NCBI GenBank assembly: GCA_002317295.1
Contig: DCIY01000001.1
Coordinates: 1 to 33,379, forward strand
Direction of reading: 5' to 3'
DNA from: Bacteroidales bacterium UBA1714
GTDB lineage: Bacteria; Bacteroidota; Bacteroidia; Bacteroidales; Paludibacteraceae
DNA length: 33,379 bases
A program made the position numbers and the translations under genes. Shown piece by piece: positions 23,895 to 30,344 of the stretch; position 1 is the first letter of the stretch, and each line of letters begins with the position of its first letter. Below the pieces are notes generated by a model. It was not told the origin of the DNA. It saw nothing but the letters and a program-made list of their open reading frames with translations, and searched no databases.

Positions 23895-24836
23895 TTATCG
23901 CTCTGCCCGCATGGGATTATGCATAAAGTCATCATAAGCCAGGCGAATCCCATCCTCCAGTTCCGTGGTATAGGTCCAACCCAGTGCAGTGGCCTTGCTT
24001 ACATCCAGTAACTTACGCGGTGTACCATTGGGTCGTGTCCTGTCCCACTCGATCTGTCCGGTATAACCTACTACGCGTGCCACCATCTCGGTCAGTTCAC
24101 GGATACTCAGTTCCTTACCCGTTCCTGCATTCACGGTCTCGTTGCCCGAATAGTGGTTCATCAGATACACACACAGGTTGGCCAAATCGTCCACATACAG
24201 AAACTCGCGCAGCGGACTGCCATCGCCCCAACAGGTGACAGATGGTGCGCCAGCCACTTTGGCCTCATGAAAACGACGAATAAGTGCCGGCAATACATGG
24301 GAGTGTTCCGGATGATAATTGTCATTCGGTCCGTACAGATTGGTAGGCATCACGGAGATATAGTCGGTGCCATATTGGCGATTGAGAAACTCACAATACT
24401 TGAGACCGGAAATCTTGGCCAGCGCATAGGCCTCGTTGGTTTTTTCCAACTCACCCGTCAGCAGGCACGATTCGGTCATCGGTTGCGGAGCCATACGGGG
24501 ATAGATACAGGACGAACCCAGAAACTCCAGTTTCTTGCAGCCGTTTTGCCAGGCGGCATGAATGACATTCATCTCCAGTATCATATTTTGGTACATAAAG
24601 TCCGCCAACGCGTTTTGGTTAGCCACAATGCCTCCCACCTTGGCGGCAGCCAGAAACACATACTCCGGTTTCTCCTGGGCAAAGAACGCCTCCACCGCCT
24701 CTTGGCGACAGAGGTCCAGTTCAGCGTGGGTGCGGGTAATGATGTTCGTGTATCCCTGGCGCTTCAGTTCACGCACAATGGCACTACCCACCATACCTCT
24801 ATGTCCTGCGACGTATATTTTGCTGTCTTTATTCAT
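23895..24836 (-). CDS. fcl: GDP-L-fucose synthase
   Basis: Fcl epimerises and reduces GDP-4-keto-6-deoxymannose to GDP-L-fucose with NADPH. The 313-residue SDR protein has GHRGMVG (11-17), the SSC stretch (108-110), and the Tyr137-x3-Lys141 pair in YALAK; also PTNLYGPNDNYHPEHSHVLPALIRRFHEA and WGDGSPLREFLYVDDLA, specific to this enzyme. It follows gmd, which makes its substrate, after a 107-bp gap of hairpin repeats. Often called wcaG. Confidence 0.96.
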   Translation of the reverse strand: MNKDSKIYVAGHRGMVGSAIVRELKRQGYTNIITRTHAELDLCRQEAVEAFFAQEKPEYVFLAAAKVGGIVANQNALADFMYQNMILEMNVIHAAWQNGCKKLEFLGSSCIYPRMAPQPMTESCLLTGELEKTNEAYALAKISGLKYCEFLNRQYGTDYISVMPTNLYGPNDNYHPEHSHVLPALIRRFHEAKVAGAPSVTCWGDGSPLREFLYVDDLANLCVYLMNHYSGNETVNAGTGKELSIRELTEMVARVVGYTGQIEWDRTRPNGTPRKLLDVSKATALGWTYTTELEDGIRLAYDDFMHNPMRAER

Positions 24837-24841
24837 TGCTC

Positions 24842-24903
24842 TTCTTAACAGGCCATAGGCCGTTTCTTAACTTTTCTTAACAGGCCATAGGCCGTTTCTT
24901 AAC
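24842..24903. repeat. Two 30-bp repeats with GGCCATAGGCC palindrome in TTCTTAAC context
   Basis: Bases 24842-24871 and 24874-24903 are identical: TTCTTAACA, GGCCATAGGCC, GTTTCTTAAC. Immediately after come GACGTAGTC, another short palindrome, and further CTTAAC words to about 24942. In gmd-fcl mRNA this forms small hairpins in the leader of fcl. Confidence 0.85.
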
Positions 24904-24943
24904 GTTAGACGTAGTCGTTAACATCTTAACTATTCTTAACTTT

Positions 24944-26002
24944 CTACAATCCGAGGTCGTGGGCGACCATGATATGGACAAGTTCTTCAAAACTCGTCTT
25001 TCTCGGATTCCATCCCAGCAGCGTCTTGGCCTTGGTAGGATCACCACACAGCTGTTCTACCTCCGTAGGACGGAAGAACTTGGGATCCACCTCCACCAGC
25101 GTCTTACCCACCAGTTCCTTAGGGCCACTGACGCATATACCTTTCTCCTCTACTCCTTCGCCCTGCCATTCGATGGTAATACCGGCCTCCTGAAAAGCCA
25201 ACGAGCAGAATTCGCGCACGGTATGCATCTCACCGGTGGCAATCACAAAGTCCTCCGGAGTCGAATGTTGCAGTATCAGCCACATACACTCTACATAGTC
25301 GCGGGCATAACCCCAGTCACGACGGGCGGACAGGTTACCCAGATACAGCTTATCCTGCTTGCCATGGGCAATAGCCGCCACCGCCAGGGTAATCTTGCGC
25401 GTTACAAACGTCTCACCCCGTCTCTCTGATTCGTGGTTAAAGAGAATGCCGTTTACGGCAAACATGCCATAGGCTTCGCGGTAGTTCTTGGTAATCCAGA
25501 ACCCGTACTGCTTCGCTACGCCGTACGGACTGCGCGGATAGAAGGGTGTCGTTTCCCGTTGAGGCACTTCCTGCACGAGTCCAAAGAGCTCAGAGGTCGA
25601 AGCCTGATACACTTTCGTTTTGTGCTCCAGTCCCAGCATGCGCACGGCCTCCAGCAGTCTGAGGGTACCGATGGCGTCAGTGTCTGCGGTATATTCGGGC
25701 ACATCAAAACTGACTTTCACATGCGACTGTGCAGCCAGGTTGTAGATCTCGTCCGGCTGTATCTCGCCAATGATGCGAATCAGGGACGAGGAGTCGGTCA
25801 TATCGCCGTAATGGAGATTGATAGCACGAGGTTTGCGCTGATCCCTCACCCACTCCTGCAGATACAGGTGCTCTATACGAGCGGTGTTAAACGTGGACGA
25901 ACGGCGTATGATGCCGTGCACTTCATATCCTTTACCCAGCAGGAATTCCGCCAAGAAGCTCCCATCCTGCCCCGTTATTCCGGTTATAATCGCTTTTTTC
26001 AT
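24944..26002 (-). CDS. gmd: GDP-mannose 4,6-dehydratase
   Basis: Gmd converts GDP-mannose to GDP-4-keto-6-deoxymannose, the first step to GDP-fucose. The 352-residue SDR protein shows TGITGQDG (7-14), RRSSTFNTARIEHLY, NLAAQSHVKVSFDVPEYTA, the active-site segment STSELFG (135-141), Tyr160-x3-Lys164 in YGVAK, NHESERRGETFVTRKI and GNLSARRDWGYARDYVECMW, all diagnostic. It is the first gene of the operon and has its own promoter. Confidence 0.97.
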   Translation of the reverse strand: MKKAIITGITGQDGSFLAEFLLGKGYEVHGIIRRSSTFNTARIEHLYLQEWVRDQRKPRAINLHYGDMTDSSSLIRIIGEIQPDEIYNLAAQSHVKVSFDVPEYTADTDAIGTLRLLEAVRMLGLEHKTKVYQASTSELFGLVQEVPQRETTPFYPRSPYGVAKQYGFWITKNYREAYGMFAVNGILFNHESERRGETFVTRKITLAVAAIAHGKQDKLYLGNLSARRDWGYARDYVECMWLILQHSTPEDFVIATGEMHTVREFCSLAFQEAGITIEWQGEGVEEKGICVSGPKELVGKTLVEVDPKFFRPTEVEQLCGDPTKAKTLLGWNPRKTSFEELVHIMVAHDLGL

Positions 26003-26025
26003 ATCTCAGTTATTGAAAATTTTTG

Positions 26026-26057
26026 CAAATTTAGTACTTTTTTTTCACTTATGCAAG
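26026..26057 (-). promoter_or_regulatory. Promoter of the gmd operon
   Basis: On the minus strand CTTG (CAAG at 26054-26057), N20, TAAATTTG (CAAATTTA at 26026-26033). One mismatch in the -33 box. The gmd start is about 24 bp downstream. Confidence 0.65.
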
Positions 26058-26113
26058 AAAAAGTACAGAAATGCAGATTTTTTTTAGATTTTCTGTCCAA
26101 TTTTCACTAACCG

Positions 26114-26497
26114 TTAACCGTTAACAAATGGCTGAGAGGTTGAAGGGCGTCGTTTATTGCGAAGTCCTATCAGCATACTGCCTAATAGGCGCATATTCGA
26201 TTCTATTGTTTCGTATTGATCTTTGGTTATATAGCCCAAATCCATGGCAATGTCCATTTGGCATTGCACTTCCAATAACGATCCATAGGCTATATCTATA
26301 AAGTGCGCTTGATCTTTATCTCCGAATCTGCCCATTCCTTCTGCTATGTTGGAAGGAATTGATATTACCGCTCGGCGCATTTGGTCGCACAACGCATATT
26401 GTTCCTCTTTGGGAAATAGTTTCAGTTGCGCATATACATCCACGACCAACCGTTTTGCCGCCTGATATGCCTCCAATTTACTTACCTTATCTATCAT
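26114..26497 (-). CDS. Four-helix-bundle protein (23S rRNA intervening-sequence family)
   Basis: A 127-residue helical protein of the four-helix-bundle/IVP group (TIGR02436): FPKEEQYALCDQMRRAVISIPSNIAEGMGR (about 33-62) and AYGSLLEVQCQMDIAMDLGYI (about 74-94) are typical. Members were first seen in insertions in 23S rRNA genes and are related to the accessory protein Avd of diversity-generating retroelements; most stand-alone copies, as here, have unknown function. No reverse transcriptase or rRNA gene is nearby. The C-terminal PSTSQPFVNG is encoded by intergenic repeat sequence (CCTCTCAG-type and GTTAACG units), so the native C-terminus probably ended earlier or was extended by the array. 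It is downstream of an AAA ATPase on the same strand. Confidence 0.85.
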   Translation of the reverse strand: MIDKVSKLEAYQAAKRLVVDVYAQLKLFPKEEQYALCDQMRRAVISIPSNIAEGMGRFGDKDQAHFIDIAYGSLLEVQCQMDIAMDLGYITKDQYETIESNMRLLGSMLIGLRNKRRPSTSQPFVNG

Positions 26498-26667
26498 ATT
26501 TTCTCTGTTTTATTCATTCCACCTCTCTGCCCTTCCATCCCCTCAGCCTTCATCCCTTAGGACGCAGTCCGCGCCCCTCCGCCCTTCTACCTTTCCGCCC
26601 TTCAGCCTTTCAGCCTCTCATCCTCTCCGCCTCTCCGCCTTTCCGCCCTTAGGCCACCGTCCGCTCC
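26498..26667. repeat. 8-bp unit array with GGACGCAGTCC and GGCCACCGTCC inserts
   Basis: From about 26518 the gap is degenerate 8-bp pyrimidine units (CCTCTCCG, CCTTTCAG, CCCTTCTA). Insert GGACGCAGTCC lies at about 26561 and GGCCACCGTCCGCTCCC at 26652-26668, the latter touching the TAG stop of the ATPase gene. Confidence 0.8.
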
Positions 26668-27873
26668 CTACAAGTCATCATTGTTTAAAAATTCACGCAA
26701 ATGCATGTGTGTAATACCTTCATAGTTAGACTGAGTATGAAGAGGATTCAGGGATATGACCATTTTGGGATAATTATTGGGTATGGCCAACAGATTACCA
26801 AACTCTCGTTTCTCTGTGGATTCATCCATTAGCAGATAAGTAACCTGAACATAGAGCACACGATCCTTCTTCTCTGCCACAAAATCGATTTCTCCATTTC
26901 TAAGTTGACCAACACGCACGGTCCAACCCTGACGTATCAGATGCATATAGACTACATTCTCCATACGTTTTTCTATATCGCTGGTGGGTACACTGTGAAC
27001 CAAGACATTGCGTATTCCCAGGTCCTCGAAGTAGTACTTCTCGTTATTTTCCATCAGTGCTTTACCATGTATATCATAGCGATAAACGCGATAGGTCAGA
27101 TAAGCATTGGTAAAATAAGAAAGATAAGACATAATCACCGGTGCAGAGACCGTTTCCCCTTGTGCACGCATATATTTCATGATACTGTTGGGAGAAAGTA
27201 GTTTGCCTATATTGTCACTGGTGAACTTGTATAGATTTAGCAGAAAGGGTATATTACGTATGGGTTCCCGCTGAATGATATCTTTCAGTACAATGGTATC
27301 ATACACGCTACGGATATAATCAATCGCCTGTTGTTTATTATTCAGTCCTATCACACTAAGAAACGGCAGACCGCCCCAAGTCAGATAGTTTTCCATCGAA
27401 GCATCCGAATCTTCCAAGTGATGAAACATCAGGAACTCTTTATAACTAAGTGCATGAATAGGGATTTCCATATACCGTGCTGCCAACTTGGTGCTCAAAT
27501 CCGATGCCAACATCTTGGCATTACTGCCTGTGATGATGATATCCGTATTCTCCCGTTTGATCCAACTGCGGATGGAGTGTTCCCACTCGGCAATATCCTG
27601 CACTTCGTCAATGAGGATATAGTTGTGCTTATCTGCAAGACAATGCTCTTCCAAATAGGAATTCAGTGCCGTAGCAGTGGTGATGGCATCAAACTCATGA
27701 TCTTCCTTGTCAATATAGATTATGTTACTGGAGGGATGAGCTATACGCTCAGCTATTAAGTGAAGACACATACTCTTCCCTACTCGCCTTTGGCCAGTAA
27801 GTACAATGACTAATCCTTTGCCTAACCATTGCTCGATGCGCTCGGTATAAATAGGTCGGTCAATAAGTTTCAT
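26668..27873 (-). CDS. AAA_14/DUF4143-type ATPase (1)
   Basis: A 401-residue ATPase of the AAA_14 plus DUF4143 architecture, widespread in Bacteroidales but functionally obscure. Visible: Walker A GQRRVGKS (27-34), Walker B ILIDEVQD (about 86-93), sensor-like DIIITGSNAKML, then LSYKEFLMFHHL, a winged-helix-like middle and the C-terminal GEIDFVAEKKDRVLYVQVTYLL, a PD-(D/E)XK-like strand pattern in which Gln-Val-Thr replaces the usual Glu-Val-Lys. The longer frame starts with TTG at 27900, inside the -7 box, so I start at ATG 27873 (ATG 27879 is possible). The next minus-strand gene downstream is the four-helix-bundle gene. The stop codon abuts a repeat array. Confidence 0.82.
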   Translation of the reverse strand: MKLIDRPIYTERIEQWLGKGLVIVLTGQRRVGKSMCLHLIAERIAHPSSNIIYIDKEDHEFDAITTATALNSYLEEHCLADKHNYILIDEVQDIAEWEHSIRSWIKRENTDIIITGSNAKMLASDLSTKLAARYMEIPIHALSYKEFLMFHHLEDSDASMENYLTWGGLPFLSVIGLNNKQQAIDYIRSVYDTIVLKDIIQREPIRNIPFLLNLYKFTSDNIGKLLSPNSIMKYMRAQGETVSAPVIMSYLSYFTNAYLTYRVYRYDIHGKALMENNEKYYFEDLGIRNVLVHSVPTSDIEKRMENVVYMHLIRQGWTVRVGQLRNGEIDFVAEKKDRVLYVQVTYLLMDESTEKREFGNLLAIPNNYPKMVISLNPLHTQSNYEGITHMHLREFLNNDDL

Positions 27874-27897
27874 AAGCATTTTTTCTAAAATCGAGTG

Positions 27898-27929
27898 CAA
27901 AGATAATGTTTTTTTCTAATATATACAAC
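27898..27929 (-). promoter_or_regulatory. Promoter of ATPase (1)
   Basis: On the minus strand GTTG (CAAC 27926-27929), N20, TATCTTTG (CAAAGATA 27898-27905). A start near 27891 leaves a leader of roughly 12-18 nt. Confidence 0.65.
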
Positions 27930-28319
27930 ATTTTTTTGAAAATAATACAAATTTATAACTTATATGTTAGAAAATTGTAGTATTTCTTGTTTTTTATATC
28001 TATCTCCCTCTCCCTCTCACTGACACTAACCTCTCCGCCCTTCACCCTCTCCGCCCTTCAGCCTTTCAGCCTTTCAGCCCTTAGGACGCAGTCCGCACCC
28101 TTCATCCCCTCCGCCTTTCAGCCTCTCCGCCCTTCATCCCTTCCGCCTCTCATCCTTTAGGACGCAGTCCGCACCTTTCATCCCCTCCGCCCTTAGCCAC
28201 GTTAGTGGCGAGCCTTTCAGCCTCTCATCCTTTCCGCCCTTCCGCCCCTCCGCCTTTAGGACGCAGTCCGTACCTCTCCGCCCTTCCGCCCTTAGGCCAC
28301 CGTCCGCTCCCTTCAACTA
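27930..28319. repeat. AT-rich spacer and long 8-bp unit array between the two ATPases
   Basis: 27930-28002 is AT-rich without a gene. 28003-28318 is the longest array in the window: degenerate 8-bp units (CCTCTCCG, CCCTTCAG, CCTTTCAG) interrupted by GGACGCAGTCC at about 28085, 28162 and 28260, GCCAC-GTTA-GTGGC at about 28197, and GGCCACCGTCCGCTCCC at 28294-28310. A 60-codon open frame on the minus strand is just translation of the repeat. Confidence 0.8.
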
Positions 28320-29516
28320 TCAATACAACAATCCAACTGACCATAAAGGAAGTTTCTTGCCTATAGGAAATTCCAAGTCATCCGCTAATACATACGAATT
28401 GGGGATATCGGCAATTTGGTCGAATGATTTATCCGCACCGCCAACTTCGAAACGGTATGTTCCATCTACCAAAAAATCGCCCATATCCTTACCATATTCC
28501 ACCTCATGCGCTACCACCAACTGATTCACCACAAAACACTCGCGTATCGTACCAATACATTCTTTATCGGTGAGGGCGTGAAGCATGTTCGGATTGTGTA
28601 TATAGATTTTATCCGGTTTTTGCATTTTGGTCACAGACTTATTGTCTGTATACAACAGATGCAATAGTTCTGCCCGTTGCATGGCCGACAAATAGGCCAA
28701 GACCGTCTGTTTGTTCAGTTCCAGATAGGAGGCAAGTTTGGCAATATTGACTTCATAGGGAACGTTGTTGGCCAAAAAGAGAAGCATGGCTTTGAGTTTA
28801 CGCGTATAAGCAGCATCCACACCGCATAATGTAGTAATTTCCTGATCAATGATAAACTGCACGACGTTCTCAATTCGCGTGGTATAATCCACTTCGTCTC
28901 CGCCATAGAAAGGATAGTACCCTGCACGCAGATACGCTCTAAACAGGGGCAGGGGGTGGCATATATCTAATACCTGCTGACAAATATCGTCGGTACGATA
29001 CAACAAGTCCTGCCACGAGCAGACAGGCAATCGCAAGCCGTGGTAAAAAAGCAGGTACTCGCGAAACGAAAGGCCGGGCATAGTATAAGACAACGCACGC
29101 CGCGACAAATCCGCATCGGCATTCAATATCTGTATGAGCGAAGATCCGGTAAAGGTTATTTTTAAGTCGGGATAGAGATCGTTGATTTCTTTTATTTCGC
29201 GACTCCAATTAGGATATTTGTGCACTTCATCCAAAAATAGATGCTTACCTCCATTTTGTCGAAACTGCTCCGCAAGATGAAGCAAACTGTGATTGGAGAA
29301 ATAGATACTATCCAATACACAATACAACGCTTCTCCTGCAACGACGCCATAATGACGACGTATATACTGACGAATCATGGTGGTCTTCCCCACTCCACGA
29401 GAGCCCTTGATAGCGACTAAAGGTTGATCCCAATGGATGGTATCTATCTGTTCTCTGACTATTTCCATGGGAACTTGTGAAATAAACAAACGATGTTTCT
29501 TAAATAATGATTCCAT
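28320..29516 (-). CDS. AAA_14/DUF4143-type ATPase (2)
   Basis: A 398-residue protein with the same architecture as ATPase (1) but clearly diverged. Walker A GSRGVGKT (38-45), Walker B LFLDEVHK (93-100), sensor ITFTGSSLIQIL, then LSFREYLLFYHGL, a helical middle (YLELNKQTVLAYLSAMQRAELL, winged-helix-like) and C-terminal GDFLVDGTYRFEVGG, the residual nuclease-like strand. Family members are often annotated ATP-binding protein; no function is established. It has its own promoter and a 16-bp palindrome in the leader. A 419-bp repeat-filled gap separates it from ATPase (1). Confidence 0.85.
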   Translation of the reverse strand: MESLFKKHRLFISQVPMEIVREQIDTIHWDQPLVAIKGSRGVGKTTMIRQYIRRHYGVVAGEALYCVLDSIYFSNHSLLHLAEQFRQNGGKHLFLDEVHKYPNWSREIKEINDLYPDLKITFTGSSLIQILNADADLSRRALSYTMPGLSFREYLLFYHGLRLPVCSWQDLLYRTDDICQQVLDICHPLPLFRAYLRAGYYPFYGGDEVDYTTRIENVVQFIIDQEITTLCGVDAAYTRKLKAMLLFLANNVPYEVNIAKLASYLELNKQTVLAYLSAMQRAELLHLLYTDNKSVTKMQKPDKIYIHNPNMLHALTDKECIGTIRECFVVNQLVVAHEVEYGKDMGDFLVDGTYRFEVGGADKSFDQIADIPNSYVLADDLEFPIGKKLPLWSVGLLY

Positions 29517-29567
29517 ATTCGCGAGTTACAAATCGATTACTGACACAACCTTTTTTGAGATAAATTC

Positions 29568-29583
29568 GGTTATCATGATAACC
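29568..29583. promoter_or_regulatory. Perfect 16-bp palindrome in the leader of ATPase (2)
   Basis: GGTTATCATGATAACC lies between the predicted start site (about 29594) and the ATG at 29516. It could be an operator just downstream of the promoter or an RNA hairpin. No regulator gene is adjacent. Confidence 0.5.
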
Positions 29584-29600
29584 ATTTTTAATTTCCGCTA

Positions 29601-29632
29601 CAAAAGTACTACAAAAAACTGGAATGTGCAAA
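29601..29632 (-). promoter_or_regulatory. Promoter of ATPase (2)
   Basis: On the minus strand TTTG (CAAA 29629-29632), N20, TACTTTTG (CAAAAGTA 29601-29608), full consensus. The -33 box lies inside one arm of the inverted repeat at 29621-29771. Confidence 0.8.
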
Positions 29633-29771
29633 TTTTTTAGGCAAAAAAAGTGATATTATATCACAACGGCATAGGTTAACACCTGCGTCAGGAACTTGTT
29701 TATGTAAGAAGGTGGTAACTATGACGTATTGGACGCCAGTCCTTTTTTTGCCTAAAATTGGCACATTTTAA
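29621..29771. repeat. Inverted repeat pair of about 28 bp, MITE- or IS-end-like
   Basis: Left arm 29621-29650 starts GGAATGTGCAAATTTTTTAG and continues GCAAAAAAAG. The reverse complement of the right arm (about 29741-29769) reads AATGTGCCAATTTTAGGC then AAAAAAAG, matching the left arm apart from one substitution and a 2-bp gap. A third, direct copy occurs at 30066-30096 (GGAATGTGCAAGTTTTTTGG). No transposase frame lies between. A GGACGCC (29731-29737)/GGCGTCC (29836-29842) pair spans the right arm. Confidence 0.6.
29643..29664 (-). terminator. Minus-strand hairpin terminator upstream of the ATPase (2) promoter
   Basis: On the minus strand GTGATA-TAA-TATCAC (29664-29650) is followed by seven Ts (29649-29643). 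Six-bp stem, AT-rich. It would end a minus-strand transcript arriving from about 29.8 kb, before the ATPase (2) promoter. Confidence 0.5.
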
Positions 29772-29841
29772 TAGGGGTGCGAACGTATATTCGGGTGAAT
29801 GCGTGGGGCGGACATCTGTGTGTGGCTTAGCAGACGGCGTC

Positions 29842-29873
29842 CGAAGGTACAACGAATATTTCAATTGTGCAAA
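29842..29873 (-). promoter_or_regulatory. Possible minus-strand promoter of a small RNA
   Basis: On the minus strand TTTG (CAAA 29870-29873), N20, TACCTTCG (29842-29849); one mismatch to TAnnTTTG. With the terminator at 29643-29664 it would delimit an RNA of about 190 nt containing the GGACGCC/GGCGTCC pair. Confidence 0.35.
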
Positions 29874-30004
29874 TAAATCAAACAAAATGATGAGAATTTA
29901 TCGAATTATAACATAGTTGATTGCCAATGTTGGAAGTTTACTTACATAAATTGGCAGTAAACCATGGTATATAGGGCTTAGCCCTTTTTGTTTGATTTAT
30001 TTGC
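29869..30004. repeat. 19-bp perfect inverted repeats flanking nested hairpins
   Basis: GCAAATAAATCAAACAAAA (29869-29887) is the exact reverse complement of 29986-30004, giving a 136-bp unit. Inside are TGCCAAT (29922)/ATTGGCA (29950) and GTTTACT (29936)/AGTAAAC (29956), which interleave and so exclude each other. GTTGGAAGTTTACTT (29929-29943) is repeated with two changes at 30132-30146. Confidence 0.65.
29973..29990 (+). terminator. Plus-strand hairpin terminator
   Basis: AGGGC-TTA-GCCCT (29973-29985) followed by TTTTG. Compact GC-rich stem with a short T-run; it would end a plus-strand transcript, though no plus-strand gene lies immediately upstream. Confidence 0.5.
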
Positions 30005-30020
30005 TCCTCATCCCCTCACT

Positions 30021-30061
30021 ATTTCGAGGTGAGCGCAGAATGCGCCCGGTGCCCTCGAAAT
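30021..30061. repeat. Two-tier hairpin
   Basis: Outer arms ATTTCGAGG (30021-30029) and CCTCGAAAT (30053-30061) pair perfectly; inner arms GCGCA (30033-30037) and TGCGC (30041-30045) form a second stem with a 3-nt loop. Confidence 0.7.
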
Positions 30062-30140
30062 ATTTGGAATGTGCAAGTTTTTTGGCAACAAAGTGAAATT
30101 TTATTTCATTATTAGAAATCATATGGCTACCGTTGGAAGT

Positions 30141-30344
30141 TCACTCTCACTTTCACTCTCACTTTCCCTAACACTAACACTCTCACTGACACTAACCATA
30201 GCCACATCAGTGGCGAACCATTAACCATTAACCATTAACCATTAACCATTAACCTCACATCCCTTCCGCCCTTCATCCCTTAGGACGCAGTCCGCTCCCT
30301 TCCGCCTTTCAGCCTTTCCGCCCTTAGGACGCAGTCCGCTCCCT
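30141..30344. repeat. 6-, 7- and 8-bp unit arrays with three palindrome inserts
   Basis: In order: 6-bp units (CACTCT, CACTTT, CACTAA), the palindrome GCCAC-ATCA-GTGGC (about 30191), four CCATTAA 7-bp units, then 8-bp pyrimidine units with GGACGCAGTCC at about 30284 and 30328. All array types of the window meet here. The array meets the TGA stop of the GT32-type gene. Confidence 0.85.

Larger units (their letters stand above)
29517..30344. other. 828-bp non-coding region, dense in inverted repeats
   Basis: No supported protein gene on either strand. From left: leader and promoter of ATPase (2), three copies of a GGAATGTGCAA motif arranged as inverted and direct repeats, a possible minus-strand RNA unit, a 19-bp inverted-repeat pair with nested hairpins and a terminator, a two-tier hairpin (30021-30061), and 6-8 bp arrays (30141-30344). 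It may be the decayed remains of one or more mobile elements. Confidence 0.6.

Noticed and set aside
26114..26497. Diversity-generating retroelement (Avd-like accessory protein)
   Set aside because: The fold family is related, but no reverse transcriptase, template repeat or variable repeat was seen nearby.
28134..28316. 60-codon minus-strand frame of AEGRKG-like repeats
   Set aside because: It is translation of the 8-bp array and palindromes; the array happens to be stop-free in this frame.
28003..28318. CRISPR array
   Set aside because: Units are 8 bp and degenerate, palindromes are irregularly spaced, and there are no unique 30-bp spacers or cas genes.
29700..29885. 61-codon minus-strand frame in the inverted-repeat region
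   Set aside because: No domain-like sequence, and it crosses an inverted-repeat arm and the candidate promoter; more likely non-coding.
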